A stretch of 64,000 nucleotides of DNA from contig JAKGHH010000007.1 in the NCBI GenBank assembly GCA_022828595.1, positions 34,534,356 to 34,598,355 of the forward strand, written 5' to 3'. Below, in pieces: positions 1-8,330 of the stretch. Positions within the stretch are counted from its first letter, which is position 1. Every line of letters starts with the position of its first letter. A model generated the notes under the pieces. That model did no database searches. It was not told the DNA's origin and saw only the letters and a list, made by a program, of their open reading frames with translations. This DNA comes from Nelumbo lutea (lineage: Eukaryota; Streptophyta; Magnoliopsida; Proteales; Nelumbonaceae). A program made the translations under genes and the position numbers.

Positions 1-360
1 AGTTATTGAAAATTTATAGCAAAAATTCACAATTATTGAAAATACATTAATAATAAAAAATACAATAAGTACTAAAAATATGATGAAGAACCAATTACTA
101 AGGAGAAATATGCCATCATTCATTATGAATTTCAATATGATGAAGATAATACTTATTATCTTGGGGATTATGACCACATTGTCAACATGCATGTCTATGA
201 AAATCCTTATTGACAAGCACTCTTGCAATGTTCAAAAGGGTCAATAAAGGAAGATTCAGGTTCTCAATTCATATTGGAGGCTTACATCACTAATTATCTA
301 TCAAAGGGTTAGAAAAAAAGAAGCATGGTGGAAGTGCAACAACATATGTTGACAACCTCT
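1..360. other. Unrecognised AT-rich stretch
   Basis: I recognise no gene here. One plus frame (about 106-235) stays open and contains the stretch DEDNTYYLGDYDHIVNMHVY, which I cannot assign. Because a gypsy polyprotein tail follows at 361, this may be degraded retrotransposon DNA, but nothing in it proves that. Confidence 0.4.
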
Positions 361-431
361 TAAATGGTAACATGAATCTGAGGTCGGACTCTCTCCAACC
401 TAGGGAGAATGATGTAGTACGGGATTCGGAC
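361..431 (+). pseudogene. Ty3/gypsy polyprotein C-terminal tail, first copy
   Basis: The plus frame reads LRSDSLQPRENDVVRDSD followed by a stop. Plant Ty3/gypsy polyproteins often end in a short motif of the form LR(S/T)NSFQPGEND just after the integrase, so this is probably the last codons of such a polyprotein. Everything upstream of it in the same element is unrecognisable. A second, similar tail lies at 724-775, so two gypsy 3' ends sit side by side. Confidence 0.5.
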
Positions 432-494
432 TAACTGAGTAAATATTTACAAAGTTGGTTTTCGAAGACCCATCTTAGTACATATAGGAGGAAG

Positions 495-775
495 GTGGTA
501 TTTGATACAGGAGACTATGTTTGGGCCATTTTAACAAAGGACCACCTACCGGTTGGGCAACGTGGAAAGCTGGCACTAAGGAAGGTTGGACCATGTGAGA
601 TCGTCAAAGTCATCAATGAAAATGCTCATATTCTAAAGCTACCCAGCCATATATGTACCCATGATGTTTTCAATGTCAAACACTTGATACTTGATGTTGG
701 CGATCAGTCAAATGATAATTAGAATTTGAGGATGAATTCTCCCTAACCTAGGGAAGATGATATAGTACAGGAGAA
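495..775 (+). pseudogene. Ty3/gypsy integrase C-terminal fragment, second copy
   Basis: The open frame 495-722 contains GDYVWAILTKDHLPVGQRGK, then a KVGPCEIVKVINENAHILKL stretch and FNVKHL. This matches the layout of the region after the integrase core in plant gypsy elements: GD-V--L-K, then GP-EI, then a-LP, then FNV-HL. After the stop at 720 the frame continues as a degenerate tail (NLRMNS, stop, PREDD). The fragment is about 75 codons of a polyprotein that would normally exceed 1000. Rest of pol absent, so this is a dead remnant. Confidence 0.7.
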
Positions 776-1418
776 GGACGATAAGCTCTATGCAAGTTGG
801 GACCATTCCATTACACAAAAGAAGCAGAGATGACGCCACCGACATAGCTTAGTAAATATTTATCGAGATAGCATCGTCACAGGATTTATATCTTAGTTCA
901 TTTTTACCAAGTTGGCACCAACACAGTTTATATCTTAGTTCGTTTTTACCAAGTTAGCATTATTTCGAATTTATATTCAATTAGGACTTTCCTTTTGAAG
1001 ATTTTTAGTAGGATTCTATTTTGTAGTGTTTTCTTAGGTTATGATTCTATTTTGGAGTGTTTTCTTAGATTAGGATTTTCTTTTTTAAGGAATTTTAAGT
1101 AGGATTTCATTATAGATTGTTTTCAGATTAGGAATAGAAGTCATGAGGGTGTATGCCTATATAAAGAGTAGCCACGGGAAGGCTAAGATAGTTTTTGATA
1201 TTGAATTTTCTCATAATTATCCAGTGAAAGAATTATTCTTCCTGATAATTTGACTTCTACTCTTTCCTTTGAAGTTTTTCTCAACGTGTTTCGTTTCCAT
1301 ACTATGCCAAAGATTCCAATGAGAGTTGAAATCTGGCAGTTGAGTTGAAAAGTGAAAGCCAATAGTATTGGTGTTGTGGTATATGGTATAGTTGTAGAAA
1401 TGGGTTATTGGGTTATGG

Positions 1419-1452
<34 letters not shown>

Positions 1453-1550
1453 TGATAGATCTCTATATCTCTTCAATTCTTTCTGAATTTTGAGTCTGGG
1501 TTCTGGGCTCTATGACTATCACTGTGAATCAGGAAGGTAAAACTAGGGGA
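776..1550 (+). repeat. Probable 3' LTR of the gypsy remnant
   Basis: The sequence directly follows the gypsy polyprotein tail. It contains repeated phrases (tttatatcttagtt, twice; ttagtaggattctattttg and variants) and a TATATAAAG box at 1158-1166, as expected of an LTR promoter. No clean TG...CA ends or primer site could be fixed, so the borders are approximate. A (CT)15 microsatellite lies at 1421-1450. Confidence 0.45.
1421..1450. repeat. (CT)15 microsatellite
   Basis: This is a perfect dinucleotide run of 30 bases inside the probable gypsy LTR. Confidence 0.9.
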
Positions 1551-1684
1551 GTGTATCCGTATCCCTAATTTAATGTTGCGGTGCTCAAGTCTCAACCATT
1601 AATAAAGCAGGAGAGGAAGGACCTAATAAGCTACAAAATCATGAATTAAAAAATCTTTAAGTAAATAATAACCCAATAAATAAA

Positions 1685-1830
1685 AGGTAAATTTCTTAAA
1701 CTACCCTTATGGTTTAGTTAATTGACTAAGTATACCCCTACTATTTGACTATTGTCTAATGCTACTCCTAGTAATTCTGACAATTAACTCTACCCTTACC
1801 GTTACGATCTGTTAATATTTCGTCACACAT
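1685..1830 (+). repeat. MULE left terminal inverted repeat
   Basis: This pairs with 4390-4525 on the opposite strand. Similarity is strongest over the outer 40 bp and continues with substitutions and small gaps through the poly-pyrimidine-rich interior. Confidence 0.75.
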
Positions 1831-1894
1831 GATATTTGAAAAGCCCAATTTTACCCTTCACTGCTCTCCCTTCTTCTTTTCCTCCTTCACCGTC

Positions 1895-2215
1895 TTCTTC
1901 AAGATACCACTTGCACCTCCTGCCATTACTGCCGTCGATTATGTTCATCGAGTAGAGAACAGAATCACGTCCCTAAATATGAATGGGTCAAACCTGATTC
2001 CAATCAAGTCCAGACGGATCACGCGTGAGACCATTCTACACCTTTGCATGAAACACAATCATTTTGAGGCGCTTAAGTTGCTAGTAATGCGTTAGGAGTC
2101 CGCGATATGGTGGACATGCTTTTGTGAGATGACCAAGCTTCCTGAATTGGCGGATAGGCTCAATATTTGGTTGGAAAGTCATGGACCCACTTATTACAAG
2201 GATCTCTTTCTCTCC
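1895..2215 (+). pseudogene. Ankyrin-like coding fragment inside the MULE
   Basis: The plus frame holds ETILHLCMKHNHFEALKLLV, which has the helix-turn-helix pattern of an ankyrin repeat (T-LHL---H-H-EALKLLV). It is preceded by NGSNLIPIKSRRIT and interrupted by a stop after LLVMR. A second open piece in another frame (2129 onward) reads EMTKLPELADRLNIWLESHG and is not recognised. The fragment covers about one repeat only and has no start or stop in context. Its position inside long MULE TIRs suggests capture of a host gene piece. The assignment rests on one motif. Confidence 0.4.
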
Positions 2216-3307
2216 TGTTCAAGTGCCTATTACAGGCAACCTTTTCTCTCTCATTCTCTCTTATTTTTCTTCAACTTCCTTCTCTCCCTCTATCTTCTTT
2301 CGTTCTTTCTCTATTTTAAAGGAGACCTCGAACGACACAACAAGATAATCTAGTTCAGCAAAATCTGTCATAATGCCATTTGATTGGACGAGGCTTCGGA
2401 TTGAATGGGGGATGAGGTACCTTTCATGGTCAGTGTAAAGAGGTACCTTTCTTAGTTCAGTCTTCTTATTCTAAAGATTGGATGGGGCTTCAGATTGAAA
2501 GTTACTAGCCATTTAGAGTAGGAGAGGCGGTGTAGGGGCTTCAGATTGATATCCTTTCTTGGGAGAGTTTCTAGTAAAGGGAAAGAAGGAAGTTGAAGAA
2601 AAATAAGATGAACAGTAAGCTTCATATTGGACTTGGGGTCATGCTTTGGATTTTTTTGCTGATGGATTGTTCTGGGGCTCGACGATACAGCCGGTGAAAA
2701 TGGAGAGCTTCTGTGGAAGATGTTGTATGAAGCCTTCCTGCTGCCCAGATGCTGCACTTGACATCTCCTTAAAATTCCCTTACTGGAATACGACGGAGTT
2801 CCCCCTTGTTGGAATCTGGCAGTGCTCCGGCGGTGCTTTGATAAACAGAAGTCTGTAGTTGTAGGAAAAATGGGGTCACTATAATTTTGGAGGAGAAGTT
2901 TTGAGGCGTGTCTAAAGACACTGTCTATAGAAGGTTATTTGCCCCCACTCAGTTTCATTGAGTTTGCTGTTGGGTTATAGGCAAATCCATTCACAGGATA
3001 CAACAGAGCCTTGTGCGAGAATCTGCAACCAGCAAATTTGAAGAATCTCTACAGAAACCTTTTGTGAGACTATAGTAGATCGAACAGAGAGAGAGAGAAA
3101 GTGGATTTTGAATATTGTGTGTTTTTGGAGTCTGATTCATGCTCCTTAAATAGTTTATGAAGAGATATGAAGAAAAGGTAGGTGCTGGTTTAGAGAAGGC
3201 ACATTGAACAGTCACAATTTCAAACATTGTGACTGTTTAAAAAGTAGTTAACAGTTAATGACTGTTATCTTTGAATTGTGCCTCTTGATCAATCTCAATC
3301 GAATCGT

Positions 3308-3340
3308 GACCGTTGATCTCATCAACTGTGATCAACGGTC
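3308..3340. repeat. Perfect 11-bp inverted repeat (hairpin)
   Basis: GACCGTTGATC at 3308-3318 and GATCAACGGTC at 3330-3340 are exact reverse complements separated by 11 bases, inside the MULE. No U-run follows and no function is assigned. Confidence 0.7.
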
Positions 3341-4389
3341 AGCATCATACAAAACCAAAGCCGCCCTTCGCGAGCCACACGAGTGCACACGAAGTGCGAG
3401 CAAAATGCACCTCATTGCGTCGCACACACGCATGCGTACGTGTTGTGCGGTATCAAACTCCCATACTCTCCTCTACTATTTCTAAGGAGTATAAATCAAC
3501 TCCTATTAAAATACTGAAAACAAAACTTATAATTTTCCAATGTGGGACAAGTTTAAAACTGGGTTTTGCAAGAGAAAAGTTAATTTTTCAATCAAGTGTG
3601 TAGGTGCAATTTCTCATGCAATTGACCGATCAAACCCATTTGATTTAATCTCTTATGAGTCCCTATTCCTGAAAAATTTGAAAAGGAAAAATAAAAAGAA
3701 ATTGAAAGAGTGTTGCTTGATCGGAGGTGCAGGTCGGAGTGCTGTCGATCCTCTAAGTTGGGTTGTTGGAGGGGTGGACGGGGGCTGAATTAGAGGGTGG
3801 ATGAAGGTGGTGGAGGTTGTCTTCTGCAAGGGGGAGATTAGAGCCACTGCGTTTTGATTCTCATTGATGGAGTGGATGGAGAGAGAAAGGGAGGGAGAAG
3901 ATGAGACCAAGGACTCACCCATTTCCCCATTTCTGGTCGGCAACTCACCCATGCTAGTGGTGGAGTGAACGCTATAGGTTCCCTCTGCTAAGTTGATAGC
4001 TCTTAATGATCGACTAGAGCTATATGATTCGATGTTACATGTTCAAGCAACCATTACTGACTGATCAATTGATTTCAAAGCGGGAACCGAAGCAACTACA
4101 AATAGAATCTCTGATTCACTTCTTATGCCTCAGATTCCAAGAACTACACCAAGCAACGACTACAAACTTCAAAGAGGGTAGAGGGAACAAATCATTCTCA
4201 AGCTATAGAAGCAACGACAACAGTGTGACAACCGGTGATAAAACATGGGCGAGAGGGAGAAGGAACGAAGGTAACGGACGGAGAGAGAGAGGGGTCGTGT
4301 AGAGGGGTCCGCTGCTGCAGGGACGATGATGAAATAGGGGCAAGAGGGACTTGCGTGTAGAAGAAGAAGAAATGAACTTTCGCTAAATG

Positions 4390-4525
4390 GGCATTTCAGC
4401 CATGACATAATATTTTAACGATAATCGTAATTTTTCGAAACAATAAAGGTAACATTAGATAATAGTATAAGGATATATTTAATTAATTAACTATAAACCA
4501 TAAGGATAGTTTAAGAAATTTATCC
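4390..4525 (-). repeat. MULE right terminal inverted repeat
   Basis: This is the inverted partner of 1685-1830. It ends in AAATTTATCC and is followed at once by the 9-bp duplication ATAAATAAA (4526-4534). Confidence 0.75.
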
Positions 4526-4534
4526 ATAAATAAA

Positions 4535-4885
4535 TATGCTATAGCTAATGTTTAAGGCCACAATTTTTATTTATTTATTTTTTACCTAGAGTTGAGTTGA
4601 GATTTTTTTTCTTTTTTGATAGAAACCAAAGATCAAAAATCAAAAATCGGGAAAAGGATGGGGATGAGGCCATGGGGGTTTTTGACTTTTTTCTCGACGA
4701 GGGGTATTTCCGACATTTTAAAAGTTTAAATGGGCAAAAAGCGCTTATTTTAAACCAAACTCAACCTTAACGAATTTATTTCGTTGCTTTGCTATAAGTA
4801 TAGCAGTTGCAGTTGCAGCTGAACGGTGAGATTCACTCAGCAAAATTGCAAAGTAAAAGCTTTTGGGAGGGAAAGGGAAAGAGAC
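4535..4885 (+). promoter_or_regulatory. LSM5 upstream region and 5' UTR
   Basis: The 350 bp between the MULE and the LSM5 start codon hold a TATA-like CTATAAGTATAG around 4792-4803 and then a repeated GCAGTTGCAGTTGCAG stretch, compatible with a promoter and a 5' UTR of about 60 bp. The rest is T-rich. MULE insertion therefore lies just beyond the probable core promoter. Confidence 0.45.
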
Positions 4886-5174
4886 ATGTCCTCGAACAAC
4901 CCTTCACAACTCCTGCCTTCAGGTACCTGACTCTCTCTCTCTCTCTCGTTCTTCGTCTTCTTAATGGTTAATTTATGTTGTTTTGTTAAGTCGAAGGAGG
5001 AAGTTACAGAGCTCGTTTTTTTTTTTTTTCTTTTTCTTTTTTGGTTTTCAGAGCTGATAGATCGATGCATAGGGTCGAAAATATGGGTGATAATGAAGGG
5101 TGACAAGGAGCTAGTTGGAACCCTAAGGGTTTCGACGTTTATGTCAACATGGTCCTTGAAGACGTCACAGAATA
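4886..5174 (+). pseudogene. LSM5: LSM5, exons 1-2 with a frameshift
   Basis: LSM5 is the Sm-like subunit of the heptameric LSM1-7 (cytoplasmic decapping) and LSM2-8 (U6 snRNA, splicing) rings. Exon 1 (4886-4922) encodes MSSNNPSQLLPS. The intron 4923-5051 has GT...AG ends and a strong T-tract. Exon 2 (5052-5174) continues [20 protein letters not shown] and then LVGTL, the Sm1 motif region. Near 5127-5130 the run reads AAGGGTTTC where the family needs one more G. The frame shifts there, and the expected [14 protein letters not shown] lies in the next frame. A good donor (GAATA|gtaact) follows at 5175. The last exon (about 35 codons, ending in the conserved LDQILLNGNNIAIL region) was not found downstream. 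It is either a pseudogene, a gene broken by insertions, or a sequencing error plus a very long intron. Confidence 0.88.
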
Positions 5175-5700
5175 GTAACTACTATCTCTTTCTTCCTCTC
5201 ACTGTAAAATCTAATTAGGGTTTTCTTAATCTATTGAAGTTTTACTTACTGATTTATAAGTTACGAACTCTGTTATGAGTAAGATTTTAGTTGTCTTGAA
5301 CTTTTCATGTGCATTGGCACCTTGTTTCAAATATAAGCTCTTCGGACTATAAGTAATTCTCAAAAGACTAAAAATTGTTGTACATGCCGGATAAGGTACA
5401 GGGCTACACTCCGTCTTGTGCAACCCTGAAAGATGGGTTAGGAAATAGTAAACTGCCTTTTGATCCACTCTTCATTTGCTAAAGGTACACAGCCATCCAA
5501 AACCACTTCGTAGAGAGCTTTGTAGGTGCAATGATCTCTCTCATGGAATTTCCGATCTTTTATGGAGCTAAGCAGAATGATTTTATGGAAGCGCATTTCC
5601 CTTGGCCATGTTATGAGAAATTGATAAGTTGACAAGAGAGAACGTGCCCTTATTATACAATTCTTATCATTCTTCGCAAGTCATTAGGGATGAGATCAGT
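5175..5700 (+). other. Start of LSM5 intron 2, otherwise unrecognised
   Basis: The sequence begins with a splice donor (gtaact at 5175). I see no exon of LSM5 and no other gene in it. Short open frames on both strands lack recognisable motifs. Confidence 0.4.
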
Positions 5701-6063
5701 GATTTAAAAGGCACGCACAGGTGAGGCACATATTAGAGTATGTGCCTTGCCTAGATCCCAGGCGGAGTATTTTCAAAAGGCACATGCCTGGTGCGCCTTG
5801 CACTTCAGCCCAGGTGTGCGCCTTATTGAAAAACTGTGCATTTTTTCTGTTTTTTTTGTGTGTTTAGCAGTTGGGCCATGCAAGTCCAAACAGGTCCATG
5901 TTAGGGTCTAAAATTCTTAACCCCTATAAAAAAGAAGGTTTTATAACTTAAATGTCTTTTAAAAAATATCATTTTTTATAGGGATTAAGAATTTTAGACC
6001 CTAGTGTGGATTTGTTTGGGCTTGCCTCAAGGGGCTTAGTACAAAGGCGGCTTATAGAATCAA
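5701..6063. repeat. Dispersed repeat with GCGCCT-like termini and long inverted repeat
   Basis: It starts with a run of AGGCAC/GCGCCTTG-type words (ttaaaaggcacgcac, ggtgcgccttgcac) and ends with ggcttgcctcaaggggc and a rcttatagaatcaa motif. A related copy with the same end motifs lies at 15113-16104. Inside is a pair of about 55-bp arms, 5879-5933 and 5972-6026, that are near-perfect reverse complements (core AGGGTCTAAAATTCTTAA), which would form a long hairpin. It is probably a non-autonomous DNA element. The superfamily is not determined. Confidence 0.55.
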
Positions 6064-6065
6064 GA

Positions 6066-6727
6066 ATGGGCAGTTTCTATGGGCAGTTTGGGAGGAAAGA
6101 AATTCAAGAATATTTGAAGAAAGAGAAAGGAGTAAGGAAGCCCTAATGGAAATCATAATCTTAAGAGTGGCACAATGGGATTAATCAAAAAAAAAAAAAA
6201 GAGTGGCACTATGGGTAAAAGTTTGAAAATATTTTCAGACTTTAAGGTTGAAGACTTTTTAGGGCCTGGGCTGTTATTGTTGGTTCATCTTCTAGAAGAC
6301 AGAAACCTGCTGAGATGTGGTCACCCCATTATGTGGCTGGAAGAAACTGAATTTTGATGGGATTTGTTTGGGTAACCTGGGCCCTTTAGGCATAGGGGGA
6401 TAATTAGGGGTGAGAAAGGAAACATCAAACATCATAGCCTTATACTCAGGCCTGCAGAACAGGGTGATGTGGCAAGAGCAGAACTGTTAGCTGCAGTATA
6501 TGGGGTTGAGAAGGCAAAGGAGTTGGGCATTGATAACCTAGTCATTGAGGGTGACTCGAGAACCGCTGGGAAATGGCTGAAGGAAGGAGAGGGGGTGACA
6601 TGACACCTGAGGAATGACTTCAGGCGTATTAAATGGTTAGCAAAGGGCTTGACTATCAGAGTTAAGTGGGTGAGAAGAACTGCCAACAGCTTGGCAGATG
6701 GTCTAGCTAAGCAAGGGGTACACAGGA
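6066..6727 (+). pseudogene. L1-type LINE, RNase H remnant
   Basis: The plus strand encodes WEERNSRIFEERERSKEAL, the hallmark stretch after the zf-RVT domain of plant L1 LINEs. It then gives an RNase H-like (RVT_3) domain: ARAELLAAVYGVEKAKELGI, IEGDSR, and ANSLADGLAKQGVHR. The domain has an internal stop after EGEGVT and frame slips upstream. The piece stops at about 6727, where an oppositely oriented LINE begins. It is a remnant and not active. Confidence 0.8.
6164..6216 (+). repeat. A-tailed micro-insertion flanked by target duplication
   Basis: AGAGTGGCAC(A/T)ATGGG occurs twice around a short insert that reads attaatc followed by about 14 A. The duplication is about 16 bp with one mismatch. 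An A-tail bounded by a duplicated target is the mark of target-primed reverse transcription, here with almost nothing except the tail. The host sequence is the LINE remnant at 6066-6727. Left coordinates may be off by one base. Confidence 0.7.
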
Positions 6728-6728
6728 C

Positions 6729-8330
6729 TCAAAGGTCTTCCCATAAGCGGATTTTATCCCCTTTTCCCACATCATACCTGATGGAACTAATGAACATAGG
6801 GTAAACGTGAATAGCTTTCCATGGAGAGGTTGAAGTTGAGTGATGAGCCAATTTAGCATCCCAACCAGTACAATCTAGACCATAAATGCTTGCAATTACT
6901 TTGTGCCACAACCTATCTCTTTCAAAGGGAAATCTCCACAACCATTTACCCTACAAGGTGGTGTTCCTATGAGCAATGTTTCCTAATCCTAGACCCCCTT
7001 GACCTCTTGGCTTGCTAACCTATTTCCACTTGACTAAATGATTATTTTTTTCCTCCCCTGGTTCCCATAAGAAATCCCTCATGAACTTTTCTAGTTGTCT
7101 TGTTATCCTTGCTAGGATGCAAAAAGTGGAAAGGAAAGTAAATTGGTAGATTTGCCCGTGTAGCCCTAATCAAGGTGATTTTTCCCCTAAAGATAAATAA
7201 GTTCTCTTCCAAGAGGCTAGTTTCTTTGCAAACCTCTCAACCACCGGCTTCCAAAATCCTTCTATCCTTGGGTTTCCCCCTTAAAGGTAAGCCTACTAGT
7301 TAACATCCCAACTCCTAATCTCACAGCCCAACACCTCTGCAAAGCTTAGGAGTTCCCCTTCCTCCAAATTAACTCCAATAATTCCACTTTTGTTCCAATT
7401 AATCCTCAATCTAGAAATACCTTGAACGTCTTAATTAGAAACTTTAGGTTTTGCACCATTTCCAAATCAATGTTCTTGCAAAATAAACTGTATGATCAGA
7501 AAATTGGAGACGTGAAACAACTACTTGGTCTCTTCCAGCCCTCCAATCCCTAATCAAACCCTGAGCATTTGCAGCTACAATCATCTTACTGTGGACCTCT
7601 GTTACTAGGGTGAAGAGGAAGGGAGAAACAAGGTCCCTTGTCTAGAGGTGTAAATCGGGCCGTGCTGCTCGCGGCCCAGCACGACCATGCGGGTCGTAAT
7701 GGGCCTGGGATTTTAGGTCCACGGGTCGGCACGACACAGCACAGCCCAGCCCACAGCCCGGCCCAGCATAGCCTGGCACGACCCATATATTTTATATTAT
7801 ATTATATAATAATATATAATATATTAATAAAATATATATATTTTTAAATTTTATTATACTAATTTATTTATTATTGCATATATAAGCAATTTTATACACA
7901 AAATTCATATAAAATTAAAATTATAAGTTTTTGTCAATTTTTTTAAATAAATAGCTTTGGCCTGATACACGGCCCGACCTGTTCCGAGGCTCGGCCACGG
8001 GCCAGCCCCGCCCGTGGCACGGCACGAGCCCACATGGGCCCGGGCCGTGGGCTGTGCCGGGCTGACCCCCAAAATTTTCATCGGGGAGGGCATTTGTGCG
8101 GGCCCGCCCATGGGCACTTTACACCTCTACCCTTGTCCTAGACCTCTCATGGCCGGAAAGAAGTCTTTCGCCACTCCATTGATAAGGAAGGAATAGTGTA
8201 CGGACTTAATACAAACTTTTATTTACTTTCTCCACCTTTCTCCAAACCCAAGCCTCTCTAGGATTTCTACTAAGAAATTCTAGTTCACTAAGTCATAGGC
8301 CTTCTCTTTATCTACTTCCTCATCTTAGTG
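6729..8330 (-). pseudogene. L1-type LINE reverse transcriptase, inverted 5' segment
   Basis: On the minus strand from 8330 downward the frames read KAYDLVN, EILERLGFGERWRK, SFLINGVAKDFFPA and MRGLGQG. After a 487-bp insertion they resume with FLFTLVTEVHSKMIVAANAQ, DWRAGRDQVVVSRLQFSD and KWCKT, and end in WLWRFPFERDRLWHKVIAS and GKGDKIRLWEDL. This is the RT domain to the start of the zf-RVT region of a plant L1 LINE. The expected continuation (zf-RVT and RNase H) is found at 8470-9590 on the plus strand. Stops and frameshifts are present, and the 5' endonuclease domain is missing. Confidence 0.8.
7643..8129. mobile_element. hAT-type MITE, 487 bp
   Basis: The ends are perfect 12-bp inverted repeats, TAGAGGTGTAAA at 7643 and TTTACACCTCTA ending at 8129. 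An exact 8-bp target duplication CCCTTGTC lies at 7635-7642 and 8130-8137. Eight bases is the hAT signature. The subterminal regions are GC-rich with repeated GGCCC/GGGCC words on both sides, and the middle is AT-rich. It codes for nothing. It interrupts the LINE reverse transcriptase exactly at the GQG/DPLSP position. The element at 47333 starts with the same GAGGTGTAAAT(C)..GGCCGTGC sequence and carries an hAT transposase remnant. Confidence 0.88.

Larger units (their letters stand above)
1685..4525. mobile_element. Mutator-like element (MULE) with long TIRs, non-autonomous
   Basis: The ends are long imperfect inverted repeats. The left arm begins AGGTAAATTTCTTAAACTA at 1685 and runs to about 1830. 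The reverse complement of the right arm begins GGATAAATTTCTTAAACTA at 4525, and the arm extends back to about 4390. The nine bases ATAAATAAA flank the element on both sides (1676-1684 and 4526-4534), the duplication length typical of Mutator-like elements. No MURA-type transposase is visible in the 2.8 kb, so it would have moved with help from elsewhere. Inside are an ankyrin-like fragment and other sequence unrelated to the TIRs, so it is a candidate Pack-MULE. It ends about 360 bp upstream of the LSM5 start codon. Confidence 0.8.

Noticed and set aside
3653..3952. Minus-strand 99-codon frame inside the MULE
   Set aside because: Low-complexity Ser/Pro/Phe composition, no motif, and an overlapping frame on the other strand. 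Treated as chance.
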